A stretch of DNA of 64,000 nucleotides from Clostridium sp. AT4. Its GTDB lineage: Bacteria > Bacillota > Clostridia > Lachnospirales > Lachnospiraceae. Location: assembly GCF_001517625.2 (NCBI RefSeq), contig NZ_LN999828.1, positions 1,442,303 through 1,506,302 on the forward strand. Reading direction: 5' to 3'. A program made the translations under genes and the position numbers. Below the pieces are notes generated by a model. The model was not told where the DNA came from. It searched no databases and was given only the letters and a program-made list of their open reading frames with translations. Below are positions 55,190-64,000 of the stretch, one piece after another; position 1 is the stretch's first letter, and each line of letters opens with the position of its first letter.

Positions 55190-56149
55190 TTACTGCTCCG
55201 GGAACTTTTCCCTTAAATCCTCCGCCATAAGGCTGAGTTTTCTCAGCCGGTGATTGACTCCTGACTTTCCCACCGGCGGCTCCAGAGCTTCCCCCAGCTC
55301 CTTAAGTGTCGCCTCCGGCCGTTCCAGCCTCACTCTTGCCATTTCCTGAAGGTTCTCCGGAAGGGACTCAAGTCCTATGGTATCCTGAATATACCGGATA
55401 TCCTCCATTTGCTTTACGGCTGCCGAAACCGTTTTATTGATATTGGCAGTCTCGCAGTTTACCTGACGGTTTACGCTGTTTCGCATCTCCTTTACGATCC
55501 GGATATTTTCCAGCTCCATAAGCGCCACCGGCGCCTCCATGATCTGAAGCAGCTCTGCGATCTGGCTTCCCTCCTTTACATACACTACAAAATAGCGTTT
55601 GCGCAGAACGATCCTGGCCTCAATATCAAATGAAGCCATCAGCCCCTGAAGCTGCTTTGCCTTCCGCATGGATGCACAGGTGATCTCAAAATGGTAGAAC
55701 TTTTCCGGATCACTGATGGAACCCGCCGAAAGGAAGGCCCCGCGGATAAATGCCCGCTTACAGCAGACATTCTGCACCACAACGTTATGTATCAGCGACA
55801 GATCCTCCGCAATTTCTCCATAAGAATCCAAAAGTTTGGACGCCTGAAGAACCCGGAGCGCATCCTCATGCTCTCTCACTGCTACCATATATGTTCGGCT
55901 CCGCCCCGGCATCTGACCCCGGCGGATTAAAACATCCGTATTTATATTAAATGTTTTTTTCAATAATGTAAAGTATTTTCTTGCAACTGCCAGATTTTCT
56001 GTATGGATCTCAATGGCATAGTGATCGGAGGCCGATATCTTTACCCGGCCGCAGAGGCTTAAAACAGCCGCTGTTTCTGCGATCTGGCAGTGCCTTGCCG
56101 GAGACCACTGTCTGGACAGTTCCTCCTTTACTTTGGAAGAAAATGACAT
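55190..56149 (-). CDS. whiA: WhiA cell-division/sporulation regulator
   Basis: A 319-residue WhiA protein: N-terminal LAGLIDADG-like region (VKEELSRQWSPARHCQ, AFIRGAFLSAGSISDP at about 125) and C-terminal helix-turn-helix (TLKELGEALEPPVGKSGVNHRLRKL, about 285). In other Gram-positives it controls division or sporulation genes. It directly follows rapZ and precedes the crh-like gene. GGGAGCA is in front of the ATG. The mgfK/yvcK gene that lies between rapZ and whiA in Bacillus is absent. Confidence 0.95.
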   Translation of the reverse strand: MSFSSKVKEELSRQWSPARHCQIAETAAVLSLCGRVKISASDHYAIEIHTENLAVARKYFTLLKKTFNINTDVLIRRGQMPGRSRTYMVAVREHEDALRVLQASKLLDSYGEIAEDLSLIHNVVVQNVCCKRAFIRGAFLSAGSISDPEKFYHFEITCASMRKAKQLQGLMASFDIEARIVLRKRYFVVYVKEGSQIAELLQIMEAPVALMELENIRIVKEMRNSVNRQVNCETANINKTVSAAVKQMEDIRYIQDTIGLESLPENLQEMARVRLERPEATLKELGEALEPPVGKSGVNHRLRKLSLMAEDLREKFPEQ

Positions 56150-56171
56150 TGCTCCCTCTTAACTTTCCCTG

Positions 56172-57038
56172 TTATCGTTTACTATCCTTATCAATATCTC
56201 TGTGATCCATGCGGATCCCATATTCTCCGTGGCTCTTCAAATGGTCATACAGAGCCTTTGCAATGGTGACAGACCGGTGCTTTCCCCCGGTGCATCCGAC
56301 AGCGATAACCAGCTGATTTTTCCCTTCATTGATATAATTGGGAAGAAGGAAATCCATCATGTCATTCAGCTTCTCTATAAACGTCTCTGCTGTATTCCCC
56401 TGCATCACATAATCCCTCACAGACTGGTTTTCTCCGGTCAGGGGACGCAGCTCCTCCACATAATAAGGGTTCGGGAGGAAACGCACATCAAAGACCAGAT
56501 CTGCATCCTCAGGAATACCATACTTAAAGCCAAAGGACATAACGGTAACAAACATATTTTTAAAGCTTTCTTCCTTTAAAAATATCTTTTCCAGCTCCTG
56601 ACGCAGTTCCTTTGTCAAAAGCATGCTGGTATCAATAATAAAATCCGATCCCTTCTTTAAAAACGCCACTCTGGCCCGTTCCTTTTCAATGCCTGTTTCC
56701 AGCCGTCCCTTTCCGGCCAGAGGATGGGAACGTCTTGTTTCCTTATAGCGTTTGATCAAAGCGGTATTGCTTGCATCCAGAAAAAGGATCTGTACATCCA
56801 TCTGTTCTCTGCGCCACTTTTCGATAACGCCTTCCAGATCTTTTAGACCCTCCCCGCTGCGGATATCGATCCCCAGAGCCGCCTTCTGCACAGTTCCTCC
56901 GTCCGATACCAGCTGCACGAATTTATCTGCCAGGGAGATAGGCAGATTGTCCACACAGTAAAACCCCAGATCCTCCAGCATTTTTAAAGCAATGGTTTTT
57001 CCGGCCCCAGACATTCCGGTGACAATTACAAGCTTCAT
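56172..57038 (-). CDS. rapZ: RapZ/YvcJ nucleotide-binding protein
   Basis: A 288-residue P-loop protein: Walker A VIVTGMSGAGKTIALKM at about 5, DASNTALIKRYKETRRSHPL near 95, and a C-terminal domain with AVGCTGGKHRSVTIA (about 245). The family binds RNA or nucleotides and GTP/ATP. GTGAACTGACAG lies before the ATG. Located in the hprK-murB-rapZ-whiA series. Confidence 0.95.
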   Translation of the reverse strand: MKLVIVTGMSGAGKTIALKMLEDLGFYCVDNLPISLADKFVQLVSDGGTVQKAALGIDIRSGEGLKDLEGVIEKWRREQMDVQILFLDASNTALIKRYKETRRSHPLAGKGRLETGIEKERARVAFLKKGSDFIIDTSMLLTKELRQELEKIFLKEESFKNMFVTVMSFGFKYGIPEDADLVFDVRFLPNPYYVEELRPLTGENQSVRDYVMQGNTAETFIEKLNDMMDFLLPNYINEGKNQLVIAVGCTGGKHRSVTIAKALYDHLKSHGEYGIRMDHRDIDKDSKR

Positions 57039-57075
57039 CTGTCAGTTCACCTCGTACTCTTTATCGTAATCCACC

Positions 57076-57987
57076 TTAAAATTTCCCCAGTGTCTTTACT
57101 TCCATTTCCAGCTCCACATCAAACTGTGTCTTTACCCGCTCCCGAATCTGACGGCAGAGTTCCATCACATCTGCCGCTGTGGCATCGCCCCTGTTAATCA
57201 CAAAGCCGCTGTGCTTTTGGGATACCTGCGCGCCGCCGACGGTAAAGCCTTTTAATCCGGCATCCTCAATGAGTCTGGCCGCAAAATGCCCTTTTGGCCG
57301 TTTAAAGGTACTGCCCGCACTCGGATACTGAAGAGGCTGCTTTTCCCTGCGTTTTAAAGACAGTTCATTCATATACGCCTCAATCTCATCCCGATTTCCC
57401 TTTTTCAGGCGAAAGCAGGCATCCAGCACGGTATAACCCATAGCAGGGATACAGCTGGTGCGGTAATCCATCTTAAGCTCCTTTGGCCCAAGAGTAAGAA
57501 TCTCTCCCTCCGGCGTCATAACTCTGGCATACTCCAGTACATCCTTTATCTCTGACCCATAGGCCCCGGCATTCATCACCAGAGCGCCTCCTATGGTTCC
57601 CGGAATCCCGGCCGCAAATTCAAGACCTGTAAGCCCCTCCTTTAAAGCTCTTTTCGCCGTTCGGCTTAAAAGCTGTCCGGATGATGCAAAAATCCTCTCT
57701 CCTTCTGCCTCAAGACGCGTCAGCCCCTCTGTCGTGGAAATAACCACTCCCTCATATCCTGCATCACTGACCAGTAGGTTGCTTCCATTTCCCAGAATGA
57801 AAAACGGAAGCTTCTCCCTTCTGCAGAAAGAGAGGACCGTTTTAAGCTCTGTCTCTCCGGACGGACATACATAAGCCGCTGCGGGACCTCCGATCCGAAA
57901 AGTGGTGTGGCTGCTCATAGGCTCCATAAAACGGCACGGAAAGTCCTCCAGCTCCAAAAGAGCCTGCAGTTTTTCTTTAAGCTCCAT
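57076..57987 (-). CDS. murB: UDP-N-acetylenolpyruvoylglucosamine reductase
   Basis: A 303-residue flavin enzyme for the second step of UDP-MurNAc synthesis. NGSNLLVSDAGYEGVVI (FAD region, near 75), GIPGTIGGALVMNAGAYG (about 130), and the catalytic AGSTFKRPKGHFAARLIE near 240 (type II MurB). I chose the ATG at 57987, which follows AAAGGAAACAG; an upstream ATG at 58020 overlaps the hprK stop and could give 11 extra residues. Confidence 0.93.
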   Translation of the reverse strand: MELKEKLQALLELEDFPCRFMEPMSSHTTFRIGGPAAAYVCPSGETELKTVLSFCRREKLPFFILGNGSNLLVSDAGYEGVVISTTEGLTRLEAEGERIFASSGQLLSRTAKRALKEGLTGLEFAAGIPGTIGGALVMNAGAYGSEIKDVLEYARVMTPEGEILTLGPKELKMDYRTSCIPAMGYTVLDACFRLKKGNRDEIEAYMNELSLKRREKQPLQYPSAGSTFKRPKGHFAARLIEDAGLKGFTVGGAQVSQKHSGFVINRGDATAADVMELCRQIRERVKTQFDVELEMEVKTLGKF

Positions 57988-58012
57988 CTGTTTCCTTTCT
58001 CCGGTCTGAATA

Positions 58013-58945
58013 TCAGTCATTCATCCCGTTTTTTAAATTTGCCTGTACACGGTTATACAGCTCCTGAGCCGCATTGTAGCCCATCTTCTTCTGGCGGTGG
58101 TTTACAGCCGCCGACTCTACGATTATGGCAAGATTTCGTCCGGGACGGATGGGAATGGTGTGGCACACAACCTGATTGCCCAAAAATTCCGTATACTGAT
58201 CTTCCAGGCCCAGGCGGTCATACTCCTTATCCCGGTTCCAGTCCTCTAGCTTGATCACCATATCGATCGACTGTGTATCCTTTACACTCTCAACACCGTA
58301 CAGAGTCTTTACATCAATGATCCCGATACCACGAAGCTCAATAAAATGCCGGGTAATATCCGGCGCGCTTCCGATCAGGGTATCGTCGCTGACACGGCGG
58401 ATCTCCACCACATCATCCGTCACAAGGCGGTGTCCCCTCTTTAACAGCTCCAGCGCCGCCTCACTCTTTCCGATCCCGCTCTCTCCCATGATCAGCACAC
58501 CTTCACCGAATACGTCAAGAAGCACTCCGTGGATGCTGATGCAGGGAGCCAGCTTCACATTGAGCCAGCGGATGACCTCTGCCATCAGAGAGGAAGTTGT
58601 CTTATCTGATACAAGACAGGGAACACCGTAATAATTGCAGTATTCCAGCAGATCATCATCAGGATTCTGTCCCCGGCTGAATACAAGGCAGGGAATCTGG
58701 CTGGAGGTCAGCTTATCATACATCTGACGCTTCACTTCTCTGTCCATGGTATTGATATATGCCTGCTCCACGTATCCTATGATCTGTACGCGCTCTCTGT
58801 CAAAGTGATCGAAAAATCCGGTAAGCTGCAGCGCAGGACGGTTTACATCTGGATGGGTCAGTACGATCTTATCCGTATCAATCTCCGGTGTGGTGTTGCG
58901 CAGTTTCATTTTCTCAATAAGCTCACTGATGGTTACTCCATGCAT
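58013..58945 (-). CDS. hprK: HPr kinase/phosphorylase
   Basis: A 310-residue bifunctional enzyme phosphorylating Ser46 of HPr or its relatives. C-terminal kinase domain has Walker A LIMGESGIGKSEAALEL at about 155, and the signature HFIELRGIGIIDVKTLYG near 205. The ATG at 58945 follows AAGGGGGTAATTATACC. Its likely partner, the crh-like protein, is four genes further on. Probably first gene of the series. Confidence 0.96.
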   Translation of the reverse strand: MHGVTISELIEKMKLRNTTPEIDTDKIVLTHPDVNRPALQLTGFFDHFDRERVQIIGYVEQAYINTMDREVKRQMYDKLTSSQIPCLVFSRGQNPDDDLLEYCNYYGVPCLVSDKTTSSLMAEVIRWLNVKLAPCISIHGVLLDVFGEGVLIMGESGIGKSEAALELLKRGHRLVTDDVVEIRRVSDDTLIGSAPDITRHFIELRGIGIIDVKTLYGVESVKDTQSIDMVIKLEDWNRDKEYDRLGLEDQYTEFLGNQVVCHTIPIRPGRNLAIIVESAAVNHRQKKMGYNAAQELYNRVQANLKNGMND

Positions 58946-59011
58946 GGTATAATTACCCCCTTGTGTCTGCTCTCCGCACATGGACGCGGAAAGGCTATCT
59001 GGTTAACATAT

Positions 59012-59040
59012 ATACTATCACAAGTTTCACTGATTGTCAT
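59012..59040 (-). promoter_or_regulatory. Probable promoter of hprK series
   Basis: ATGACA and TAGTAT with a 17-base spacer on the minus strand, overlapping the end of uvrC. TATATA just after is an alternative -10. Confidence 0.55.
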
Positions 59041-60949
59041 GTGTTTTTACATCCGCGCACATTCCGCCGCAGAACGAATGACCCCCTGTTTTACGAAAAA
59101 AATGGTAAACGGCCTCTGCGGCCTTCTGATTCATCTGAGGCGTCTGGGCCAGCTCCTGGATGCCTGCATTTCTTATGGCCTCGATATCCTTAAACTGGCG
59201 CATCAGCGCCTTCCGTCTGGCAGGGCCGATGCCCGGGATCTCATCCAGTACCGATCTTACCTGCCCTTTTCCCCGAAGGCTTCGGTGATATTCAATGGCA
59301 AACCGGTGGGCTTCATCCTGAATCCGCGTAATAAGCCGGAAGCCCTCGCTGTGCCGGTCAATAGGCACCTCTTTATTGTTGAAATACAGGCCTCTGGTGC
59401 GGTGAAAATCATCCTTTACCATGCCGCATACCGGAATGGAAAGGCCCATCTGTTCAAGAACCCCAAGGGCAATATTGACCTGTCCTCTTCCGCCGTCCAT
59501 CATGATCAGATCCGGAAAACGGGTAAAGCTTCCAAAAGAAAGTTCCTTTCCCTCCGCTCTGAGGTTCTTTGCCTCCTCCATTCCATGAGAAAACCGCCTG
59601 GTTAAAACCTCTTCCATGGAGGCATAGTCATTTGGCCCCTGGACGGTGCGGATCTTAAATTTCCTGTAGTCACTGCGCTTTGGCTTTCCGTCCTCATAAA
59701 CTACCATAGAACCTACCGACTCCACGCCGCTTGTATTGGAAATGTCAAAGGCCTCCACCCGGCGCACTGCACCGATCCCAATGAGCGCTCCAATCTGGTT
59801 CATGGCTCCTATGGTACGCAGTTCTTCCTTTTTGATCCGTTCCTTATCCTGAGACAGAACCAGAGCCGCATTTCTTGCCGCCAGCTCCACCAGCCTTTCC
59901 TTCTCCCCCTTCTGGGGCACCACCAGCCTTACCTTCTGTCCCCTTTTCGCGGTCAGCCACTGGCTGATAACCTCGCTGTCTATAATGGGATACTGAAGCC
60001 AAAGCTCCCTTGGGATAAACGGCGTTCCTGCATAAAACTGCTTTACAAAGCCGTCCAGAATCTCCTCCTCGCTCTCTGCCGCTCCCGCTGACAAATGAAA
60101 ATGATCCCTTCCGATCAGCTTTCCTTCCCTGATAAAAAATACCTGTACCACAGCGTCCCTTTCGTCTCTTGCCAGAGCCACAATATCACGGTCCTCCATG
60201 CTGCTGCTGGTAATTTTCTGCTTCTGTGCCACCTGCTTTACACTGTTTAACAGCTCCCGGTATTCAATGGCCTTTTCAAACTCCATTTGCTCCGACGCCT
60301 GCTCCATTTTCTCCTTCAGGGAACGCAGAAGAGGCTCGTAATGGCCTCCTAAAAAATCAAGCGCCTGTCCAAAGGACTTCTGATAATCCTCCTTTGAAAT
60401 ATACCCCTGACAGGGAGCATCACACTGCTTGATGTGGTAATTTAAGCAGGGTCTCTCCTTTCCCGTATCCTTCGGCAGATTCCGGCTGCAGGTGCGGATC
60501 CGGTACAGCTTATGGATCAAATCCAGCGTATCCTTGACTGCCCCGGCGCTGGTATATGGGCCAAAATACCGGCTGCGCCCATCCTTTTTCATATCCCTTG
60601 AAAATAAAAGTCTTGGGAAATCCTCACCCACCGTAGCCTTGATGTAAGGATATGTCTTATCATCCTTTAACATGGTATTGTATCTGGGGCGATGCTCCTT
60701 GATCAGATTGCATTCCAATACCAGCGCTTCCAGCTCTGAATCGGTTAGAATGTACTCAAACCAGGCAATATGGGAAACCATCTGTTCGATCTTGGCAGTC
60801 TTATTCCGGCTGCTCTGAAAATACTGGCGCACCCGGTTTTTTAAGCTGACTGCCTTTCCCACATAGATGATTTCATCCCTGTCATTGTGCATCAGATAAA
60901 CGCCCGGACTGGCAGGGAGTTTTTTTAATTCCTCTTCCAGATCAAACAT
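59027..60949 (-). CDS. uvrC: Excinuclease ABC subunit C
   Basis: A 640-residue nucleotide-excision repair nuclease. N-terminal GIY-YIG domain (SPGVYLM and [19 protein letters not shown]), UVR segment ([18 protein letters not shown], about 205), RNase H-like domain with [16 protein letters not shown] (about 395) and [11 protein letters not shown], and C-terminal helix-hairpin-helix ([16 protein letters not shown], about 580). The ATG at 60949 follows AGGAGGGTTTTG. Cotranscribed with the DUF1653 gene. Confidence 0.97.
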   Translation of the reverse strand: MFDLEEELKKLPASPGVYLMHNDRDEIIYVGKAVSLKNRVRQYFQSSRNKTAKIEQMVSHIAWFEYILTDSELEALVLECNLIKEHRPRYNTMLKDDKTYPYIKATVGEDFPRLLFSRDMKKDGRSRYFGPYTSAGAVKDTLDLIHKLYRIRTCSRNLPKDTGKERPCLNYHIKQCDAPCQGYISKEDYQKSFGQALDFLGGHYEPLLRSLKEKMEQASEQMEFEKAIEYRELLNSVKQVAQKQKITSSSMEDRDIVALARDERDAVVQVFFIREGKLIGRDHFHLSAGAAESEEEILDGFVKQFYAGTPFIPRELWLQYPIIDSEVISQWLTAKRGQKVRLVVPQKGEKERLVELAARNAALVLSQDKERIKKEELRTIGAMNQIGALIGIGAVRRVEAFDISNTSGVESVGSMVVYEDGKPKRSDYRKFKIRTVQGPNDYASMEEVLTRRFSHGMEEAKNLRAEGKELSFGSFTRFPDLIMMDGGRGQVNIALGVLEQMGLSIPVCGMVKDDFHRTRGLYFNNKEVPIDRHSEGFRLITRIQDEAHRFAIEYHRSLRGKGQVRSVLDEIPGIGPARRKALMRQFKDIEAIRNAGIQELAQTPQMNQKAAEAVYHFFRKTGGHSFCGGMCADVKTHDNQ

Positions 60950-60963
60950 CAAAACCCTCCTGT

Positions 60964-61494
60964 TCAGCGCAGCCGTGTGCCGTCATAGCGGCGCAGAAGC
61001 TGTACATAGCGGCGGAGCGCCTGAATCTGCTCCTCCACAGGCATTTCCGGCTCCGGTTTTAAATCCATAGCCATAAACATACAATCCAGCTCCCGTTTGG
61101 TTGCCTTTCCTTCCATCTGTTTCAAAACAGCTAACTTATCCTCAGGGCGCAGCGCATCCAAAAAACGCTCCAGCCAGGGGCCTGGAAGTTCCTCTTCCTT
61201 ATCCGTCTCCCCCTGTTCCCTTTCCTGCCAGGCAGTTCTTACAGGATCATTCTCCGGCCATACACGCTCAAAACGGTATTCCTGATCCGCATCCGGATAT
61301 TTTTCCCGGTCTACCGGACTCATAAACATCTCCAGAGGGCGGACATACATACCAAATGTTCCATACAGTGCCTGATACACCACCATAGGCTCTCCTGTTT
61401 CTGAATGAACAGCCACTGCTATGACCTGATACAGTTTATTTTTAAAATGCCTGTAAAATGCTCCCGGCACAGGCATACACTCTCTCTGCTGCAA
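60964..61494 (-). CDS. DUF1653 protein
   Basis: A 176-residue protein. Residues about 8 to 70 form the DUF1653 domain: [20 protein letters not shown], then [20 protein letters not shown]. The remainder is charged and helical. It starts with a TTG behind GAGGTAGATGCAT; the ATG at 61476 is the alternative. It lies 15 bases before uvrC, in the same unit. Biochemical role unknown. Confidence 0.85.
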   Translation of the reverse strand: MQQRECMPVPGAFYRHFKNKLYQVIAVAVHSETGEPMVVYQALYGTFGMYVRPLEMFMSPVDREKYPDADQEYRFERVWPENDPVRTAWQEREQGETDKEEELPGPWLERFLDALRPEDKLAVLKQMEGKATKRELDCMFMAMDLKPEPEMPVEEQIQALRRYVQLLRRYDGTRLR

Positions 61495-61549
61495 AATGCA
61501 TCTACCTCATTTCCGCCCGGCCTATGCCGAACTCTGTGTTTATCTTTTT

Positions 61550-61577
61550 AGTATACCATATCTCATTTTAGAATCAA
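61550..61577 (-). promoter_or_regulatory. Promoter of DUF1653-uvrC
   Basis: TTGATT and TATACT with a 16-base spacer on the minus strand, 56 bases upstream of the DUF1653 start. Confidence 0.75.
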
Positions 61578-61602
61578 CGGAATTTTGTCCGGACAGATAA
61601 AA

Positions 61603-61641
61603 ACGCCCCGCTGCTATGCTGTCTGCAAAGCTGCGGGGCGT
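61603..61641 (-). terminator. Terminator after small secreted peptide gene
   Basis: ACGCCCCGC and GCGGGGCGT arms and TTTTT on the minus strand, 36 bases after the stop of the 49-residue gene. Confidence 0.9.
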
Positions 61642-61676
61642 ACACCTGGGTCTGAAAAGGTATGCTTCTGCATTCC

Positions 61677-61826
61677 TTACTGTAAAGAAGCTGCTGCGTC
61701 TTTTCCTGCAGCTAAATATTCCTGACCGGAAAATTCATCTGCATTCGCCGCTGCCGCATTTACAAGAATCAGCACTGCTGCCAGAATCACCCAGGCAAAG
61801 CATTCCAATCCTTTTTTCAGTTTCAT
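61677..61826 (-). CDS. 49-residue secreted or membrane peptide
   Basis: A short frame: MKLKKGLECFAWVILAAVLI, then LVNAAAANADEFSGQEYLAA and a stop. The Lys-rich start, hydrophobic stretch and AANA-D border look like a Sec signal peptide (cleavage near residue 29), leaving about 20 residues outside; otherwise it is a one-pass membrane peptide. AGGAGGAAAAGAGGATT precedes the ATG. Own promoter (61870..61897) and own terminator (61603..61641) support a real gene. Not similar to anything I can name. A signalling or wall role is possible but not shown. Confidence 0.82.
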   Translation of the reverse strand: MKLKKGLECFAWVILAAVLILVNAAAANADEFSGQEYLAAGKDAAASLQ

Positions 61827-61869
61827 AATCCTCTTTTCCTCCTAAGGACCACATCTGGATCCGACTCAC

Positions 61870-61897
61870 ATTATACCGTTTTTCCGCAAAAATGCAA
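61870..61897 (-). promoter_or_regulatory. Promoter of the small secreted peptide gene
   Basis: TTGCAT and TATAAT with a 16-base spacer on the minus strand, 44 bases upstream of the start codon. GGTATAATG fits the -10 consensus very well. Confidence 0.85.
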
Positions 61898-61996
61898 GTT
61901 TTAAATTTTTTTCTGACAGACGGGGAATTTCTCTTCTTCATCCGTTTTATATAGTAGAGGCTGTTAATTTTATACTTCTGATAAGGAGGAATATTT

Positions 61997-62212
61997 ATGA
62001 TTACTTATAAGCCATTCTGGGAAACCCTGAAAAAGTCACCCGAAACCACCTATACCCTAATCCATAAACATCAAATTTCCAGTGCTACCATTGACCGTCT
62101 GCGAAAGGATAAACCCTTAAGCACAATCACCATTGACGATCTGTGCCATATTCTGAACTGCCAGGTGGGTGAAATTGCCGCGTACATACCTCCTGAAGAT
62201 AAACCACATTAA
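61997..62212 (+). CDS. Small XRE/Cro-type regulator
   Basis: A 71-residue protein, MITYKPFWETLKKSPETTYT, with helix-turn-helix: LIHKHQISSATIDRLRKDK and IDDLCHILNCQVGEIAAYI. AAGGAGGAATATTT precedes the ATG. It diverges from the small secreted peptide gene, so it may control it. TATACT at 61971..61976 is a possible -10. It is close in layout to the ICE regulator at 42340. Confidence 0.88.
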   Translation: MITYKPFWETLKKSPETTYTLIHKHQISSATIDRLRKDKPLSTITIDDLCHILNCQVGEIAAYIPPEDKPH

Positions 62213-62302
62213 ACGGTTAAACTCTGAACATTTTACAATAGCCTTCTGTTTTTTCCTGTGCTATACTTTAAGAAGCTTAACGTATAAGGAGGTTTCTTTG
62301 TA

Positions 62303-63175
62303 ATGCAGAAGATTGGAAGAAATGATCCCTGCTGGTGCGGCAGCGGTAAAAAATACAAAGACTGTCACATGGAGCTGGAAGAAAAGCTGACCCAGTTCCG
62401 TCGTCAGGGCGCCATCGTCCCCACCAGAGCCTTATTAAAAACATCCGAACAGATCCACGGCATAAAAGAGAGTGCCCGGATCAATGTAGCAGTTCTTGAT
62501 TATGTAGCTGCACATATCGGCCCCGGCATCACTACTGCCCAGATCGATCTGTGGGTCTATGAACAGACCACCCGTTTAGGAGGCATTCCCGCGCCTCTGG
62601 GCTATAACGGCTTTCCCAGAAGCGTCTGCACCTCTGTCAATGACCAGGTATGCCACGGCATTCCATCCGAAAATGACATTCTGAAAGAAGGCGATATTAT
62701 AAACATAGACGTCTCTACTATCTATAATGGTTATTTTTCTGATTCCTCCCGTATGTTCTGCATCGGAGCGGTTTCTCCGGAGAAAAAACGATTGGTAGAT
62801 ACAGCAAAACAATGTCTGGAGATTGGTTTGACAGAAGTACGTCCCTGGGGATTTTTAGGTGATATGGGGCAGGCAATCCATAATTTTGCCAAAGAAAACG
62901 GCTGCAGCATTGTCCGTGAAATCGGCGGTCACGGCGTGGGACTGGAATTCCATGAAGAACCCTGGGTAAGCTATGTGTCCAAAAAAGGTACAGAAATGCT
63001 CATGGTTCCCGGAATGTGCTTTACCATTGAACCCATGGTAAATATGGGACGGCCGGATGTATTTGTGGATGCGGACAACGACTGGACGGTATATACGGAT
63101 GACGGACTGCCCTCCGCCCAATGGGAAATCCAGGTGCTGATCACAGAGGATGGATATGAAATACTGGCGTGGTAG
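62303..63175 (+). CDS. map: Methionine aminopeptidase with SEC-C motif
   Basis: A 290-residue type I methionine aminopeptidase. N-terminal SEC-C zinc motif [18 protein letters not shown] (about 5 to 22), then the pita-bread fold: [19 protein letters not shown] (metal Asp residues), [13 protein letters not shown] (His ligand) and [11 protein letters not shown] (Glu ligand). It removes the start methionine from proteins. AAGGAGGTTTCTTTGTA precedes the ATG. TATACT at 62262..62267 may be its -10. Confidence 0.97.
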   Translation: MQKIGRNDPCWCGSGKKYKDCHMELEEKLTQFRRQGAIVPTRALLKTSEQIHGIKESARINVAVLDYVAAHIGPGITTAQIDLWVYEQTTRLGGIPAPLGYNGFPRSVCTSVNDQVCHGIPSENDILKEGDIINIDVSTIYNGYFSDSSRMFCIGAVSPEKKRLVDTAKQCLEIGLTEVRPWGFLGDMGQAIHNFAKENGCSIVREIGGHGVGLEFHEEPWVSYVSKKGTEMLMVPGMCFTIEPMVNMGRPDVFVDADNDWTVYTDDGLPSAQWEIQVLITEDGYEILAW

Positions 63176-63220
63176 ACGATTTTCCGAATGGAGTATGCAG
63201 CACGAAATGCAGCACGCATT

Positions 63221-63251
63221 AAAAAAAGTCCTGTATTACAGGACTTTTTTT
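63221..63251. terminator. Bidirectional terminator between map and tRNA
   Basis: GTCCTGTA and TACAGGAC arms, seven T on the plus strand (ends map) and seven on the minus strand (after the tRNA). Confidence 0.95.
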
Positions 63252-63253
63252 AA

Positions 63254-63326
<73 letters not shown>

Positions 63327-63431
63327 ATTGGAACATATTTATATCAACTGGCGTCGACTCGTTGATAATACCATATCCGGCAGAATAAATCAAGTATTTT
63401 CCAAACTTTTCTCAAAAGGTTTCCAAGACAC

Positions 63432-63467
63432 AAGCTCCCCGAAAGGTTTTCGCCTTCCGGGGAGCTT
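63432..63467 (-). terminator. Hairpin after nifJ
   Basis: AAGCTCCCCG and CGGGGAGCTT arms with a 16-base loop, 33 bases after the nifJ stop. T run is poor on the minus strand. Confidence 0.75.
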
Positions 63468-63499
63468 CTATCATTTAATATACATTTTCACTGTAGAAA

Positions 63500-64000
63500 T
63501 TATTCATTTCCATACAGAGCAACCAGCTTGGATAAGTGCTCAAAGCGCTCCTTAGCCTCCTGCTCGTTGCGTGCGAACAGCTCTGCTGCTCTCTCAGGAT
63601 TCTTCATGGTCAGAGACAGGTAACGAACCTCGCCCTTTAAGAAGTCCTGATAGCCTTCCATCTTAGGAGCCTTGGAATCCAGAGTGAACTTCTTCTCTGC
63701 TGCAGGATTGTAACGGAAGTTATTCCAGTAGCCACACTCTAATGCCAGCTTCTCCTCAGTCTGAGCCTTGTTCATGCCCTTCTTGATACCATGGTTGATA
63801 CATGGAGCATATGCAATGATCAGAGATGGTCCCGGATATGCCTCAGCCTCAGCCAGTGCCTTAACGGTCTGCTGCATGTCGCCGCCCATACAGATCTGTG
63901 CAACGTATACATAGCCGTAGCTCATAGCGATGCCAGCCAGATCCTTCTTCTTGGTCTCCTTACCGCCAGCTGCGAACTGAGCAACTGCACCGGTCTTGGT
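63500..64000 (-). CDS. nifJ: Pyruvate:ferredoxin oxidoreductase, 3' part
   Basis: The last 166 codons of a pyruvate:ferredoxin (flavodoxin) oxidoreductase; the gene continues past the window end. Visible parts include GIAMSYGYVYVAQICMGG and YPGPSLIIAYAPCINHGI of the thiamine-pyrophosphate domain, and the C-terminal KGEVRYLSLTMKNPERAAEL. It converts pyruvate to acetyl-CoA, CO2 and reduced ferredoxin, central in anaerobic Clostridia. No damage is seen in the visible part. Confidence 0.95.
   Translation of the reverse strand, partial: TKTGAVAQFAAGGKETKKKDLAGIAMSYGYVYVAQICMGGDMQQTVKALAEAEAYPGPSLIIAYAPCINHGIKKGMNKAQTEEKLALECGYWNNFRYNPAAEKKFTLDSKAPKMEGYQDFLKGEVRYLSLTMKNPERAAELFARNEQEAKERFEHLSKLVALYGNE

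Noticed and set aside
58805..59605. 266-codon plus-strand frame across hprK and uvrC
   Set aside because: Crosses two conserved minus-strand genes and their promoter; shadow frame.

Overview
The window is the edge of an integrated mobile region next to core chromosome of an anaerobic, low-to-mid GC Firmicute, most likely a gut Lachnospiraceae (Blautia/Ruminococcus/Dorea-like). Evidence for the host: the lysS-greA and dusB gene group, an uvrC-hprK-murB-rapZ-whiA-crh-like gene series, a SEC-C-type methionine aminopeptidase and a pyruvate:ferredoxin oxidoreductase, all with strong AGGAGG ribosome sites and sigma-A type promoters. Species cannot be fixed from the sequence alone.

Positions 1 to about 46,600 are one end of a Tn1549/CTn-type integrative conjugative element (ICE), almost all on the minus strand. 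In transcription order it carries a small-protein pair (DUF6075-like, DUF3970-like), ParA, ParB, a RepA_N-type initiator with seven exact-period 23-bp repeats inside its gene, a small membrane protein, a small regulator on the plus strand, an AT-rich cargo cassette of three unrecognised genes between two imperfect direct repeats, PcfB, VirD4, a Maff2-family membrane peptide, VirB6-like protein, PrgI, VirB4, an M23+NlpC/P60 wall hydrolase, DUF4315, DUF4366, topoisomerase III, small proteins, and a 2990-residue methylase/helicase. The ICE integrase and relaxase are not in the window and probably lie beyond position 1.

The ICE has been invaded repeatedly. (1) A 2838-nt group II intron (2379..5216) sits inside the helicase gene, right after the DESH box; removing it restores the frame exactly. 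(2) A complete TnpV gene with its own ribosome site is encoded in an alternative frame, same strand, inside that helicase gene (10815..11165). (3) A 12.8-kb mobilizable transposon (about 24,075..36,921) with a large serine recombinase, MobL relaxase, CHC2 primase, VapE-like helicase, a RSF1010-like oriT, XRE regulators and TnpV is inserted into the Maff2 gene, flanked by 12-of-13 matching direct repeats. (4) Inside this transposon, between mobL and the oriT, is an AT-rich block with the bifunctional aminoglycoside resistance gene aac(6')-Ie-aph(2'')-Ia and two acetyltransferase genes, one of them broken.

A 15-bp palindrome, TGGACA-N3-TGTCCA, occurs six times in ICE sequence (once with one mismatch) and was not seen in the inserted transposon or the chromosome; it is a candidate partition or operator site.

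From 46,633 onward the chromosome is orderly: lysS-greA (own promoter), dusB with a small conserved gene, pfkA, dnaE, then hprK-murB-rapZ-whiA and an HPr-like protein with Glu at position 15 (Crh-like), uvrC with a DUF1653 gene, a previously easy-to-miss 49-residue secreted peptide gene, a small XRE regulator, map, a tRNA-Ala(GGC), and the 3' part of nifJ at the window end.
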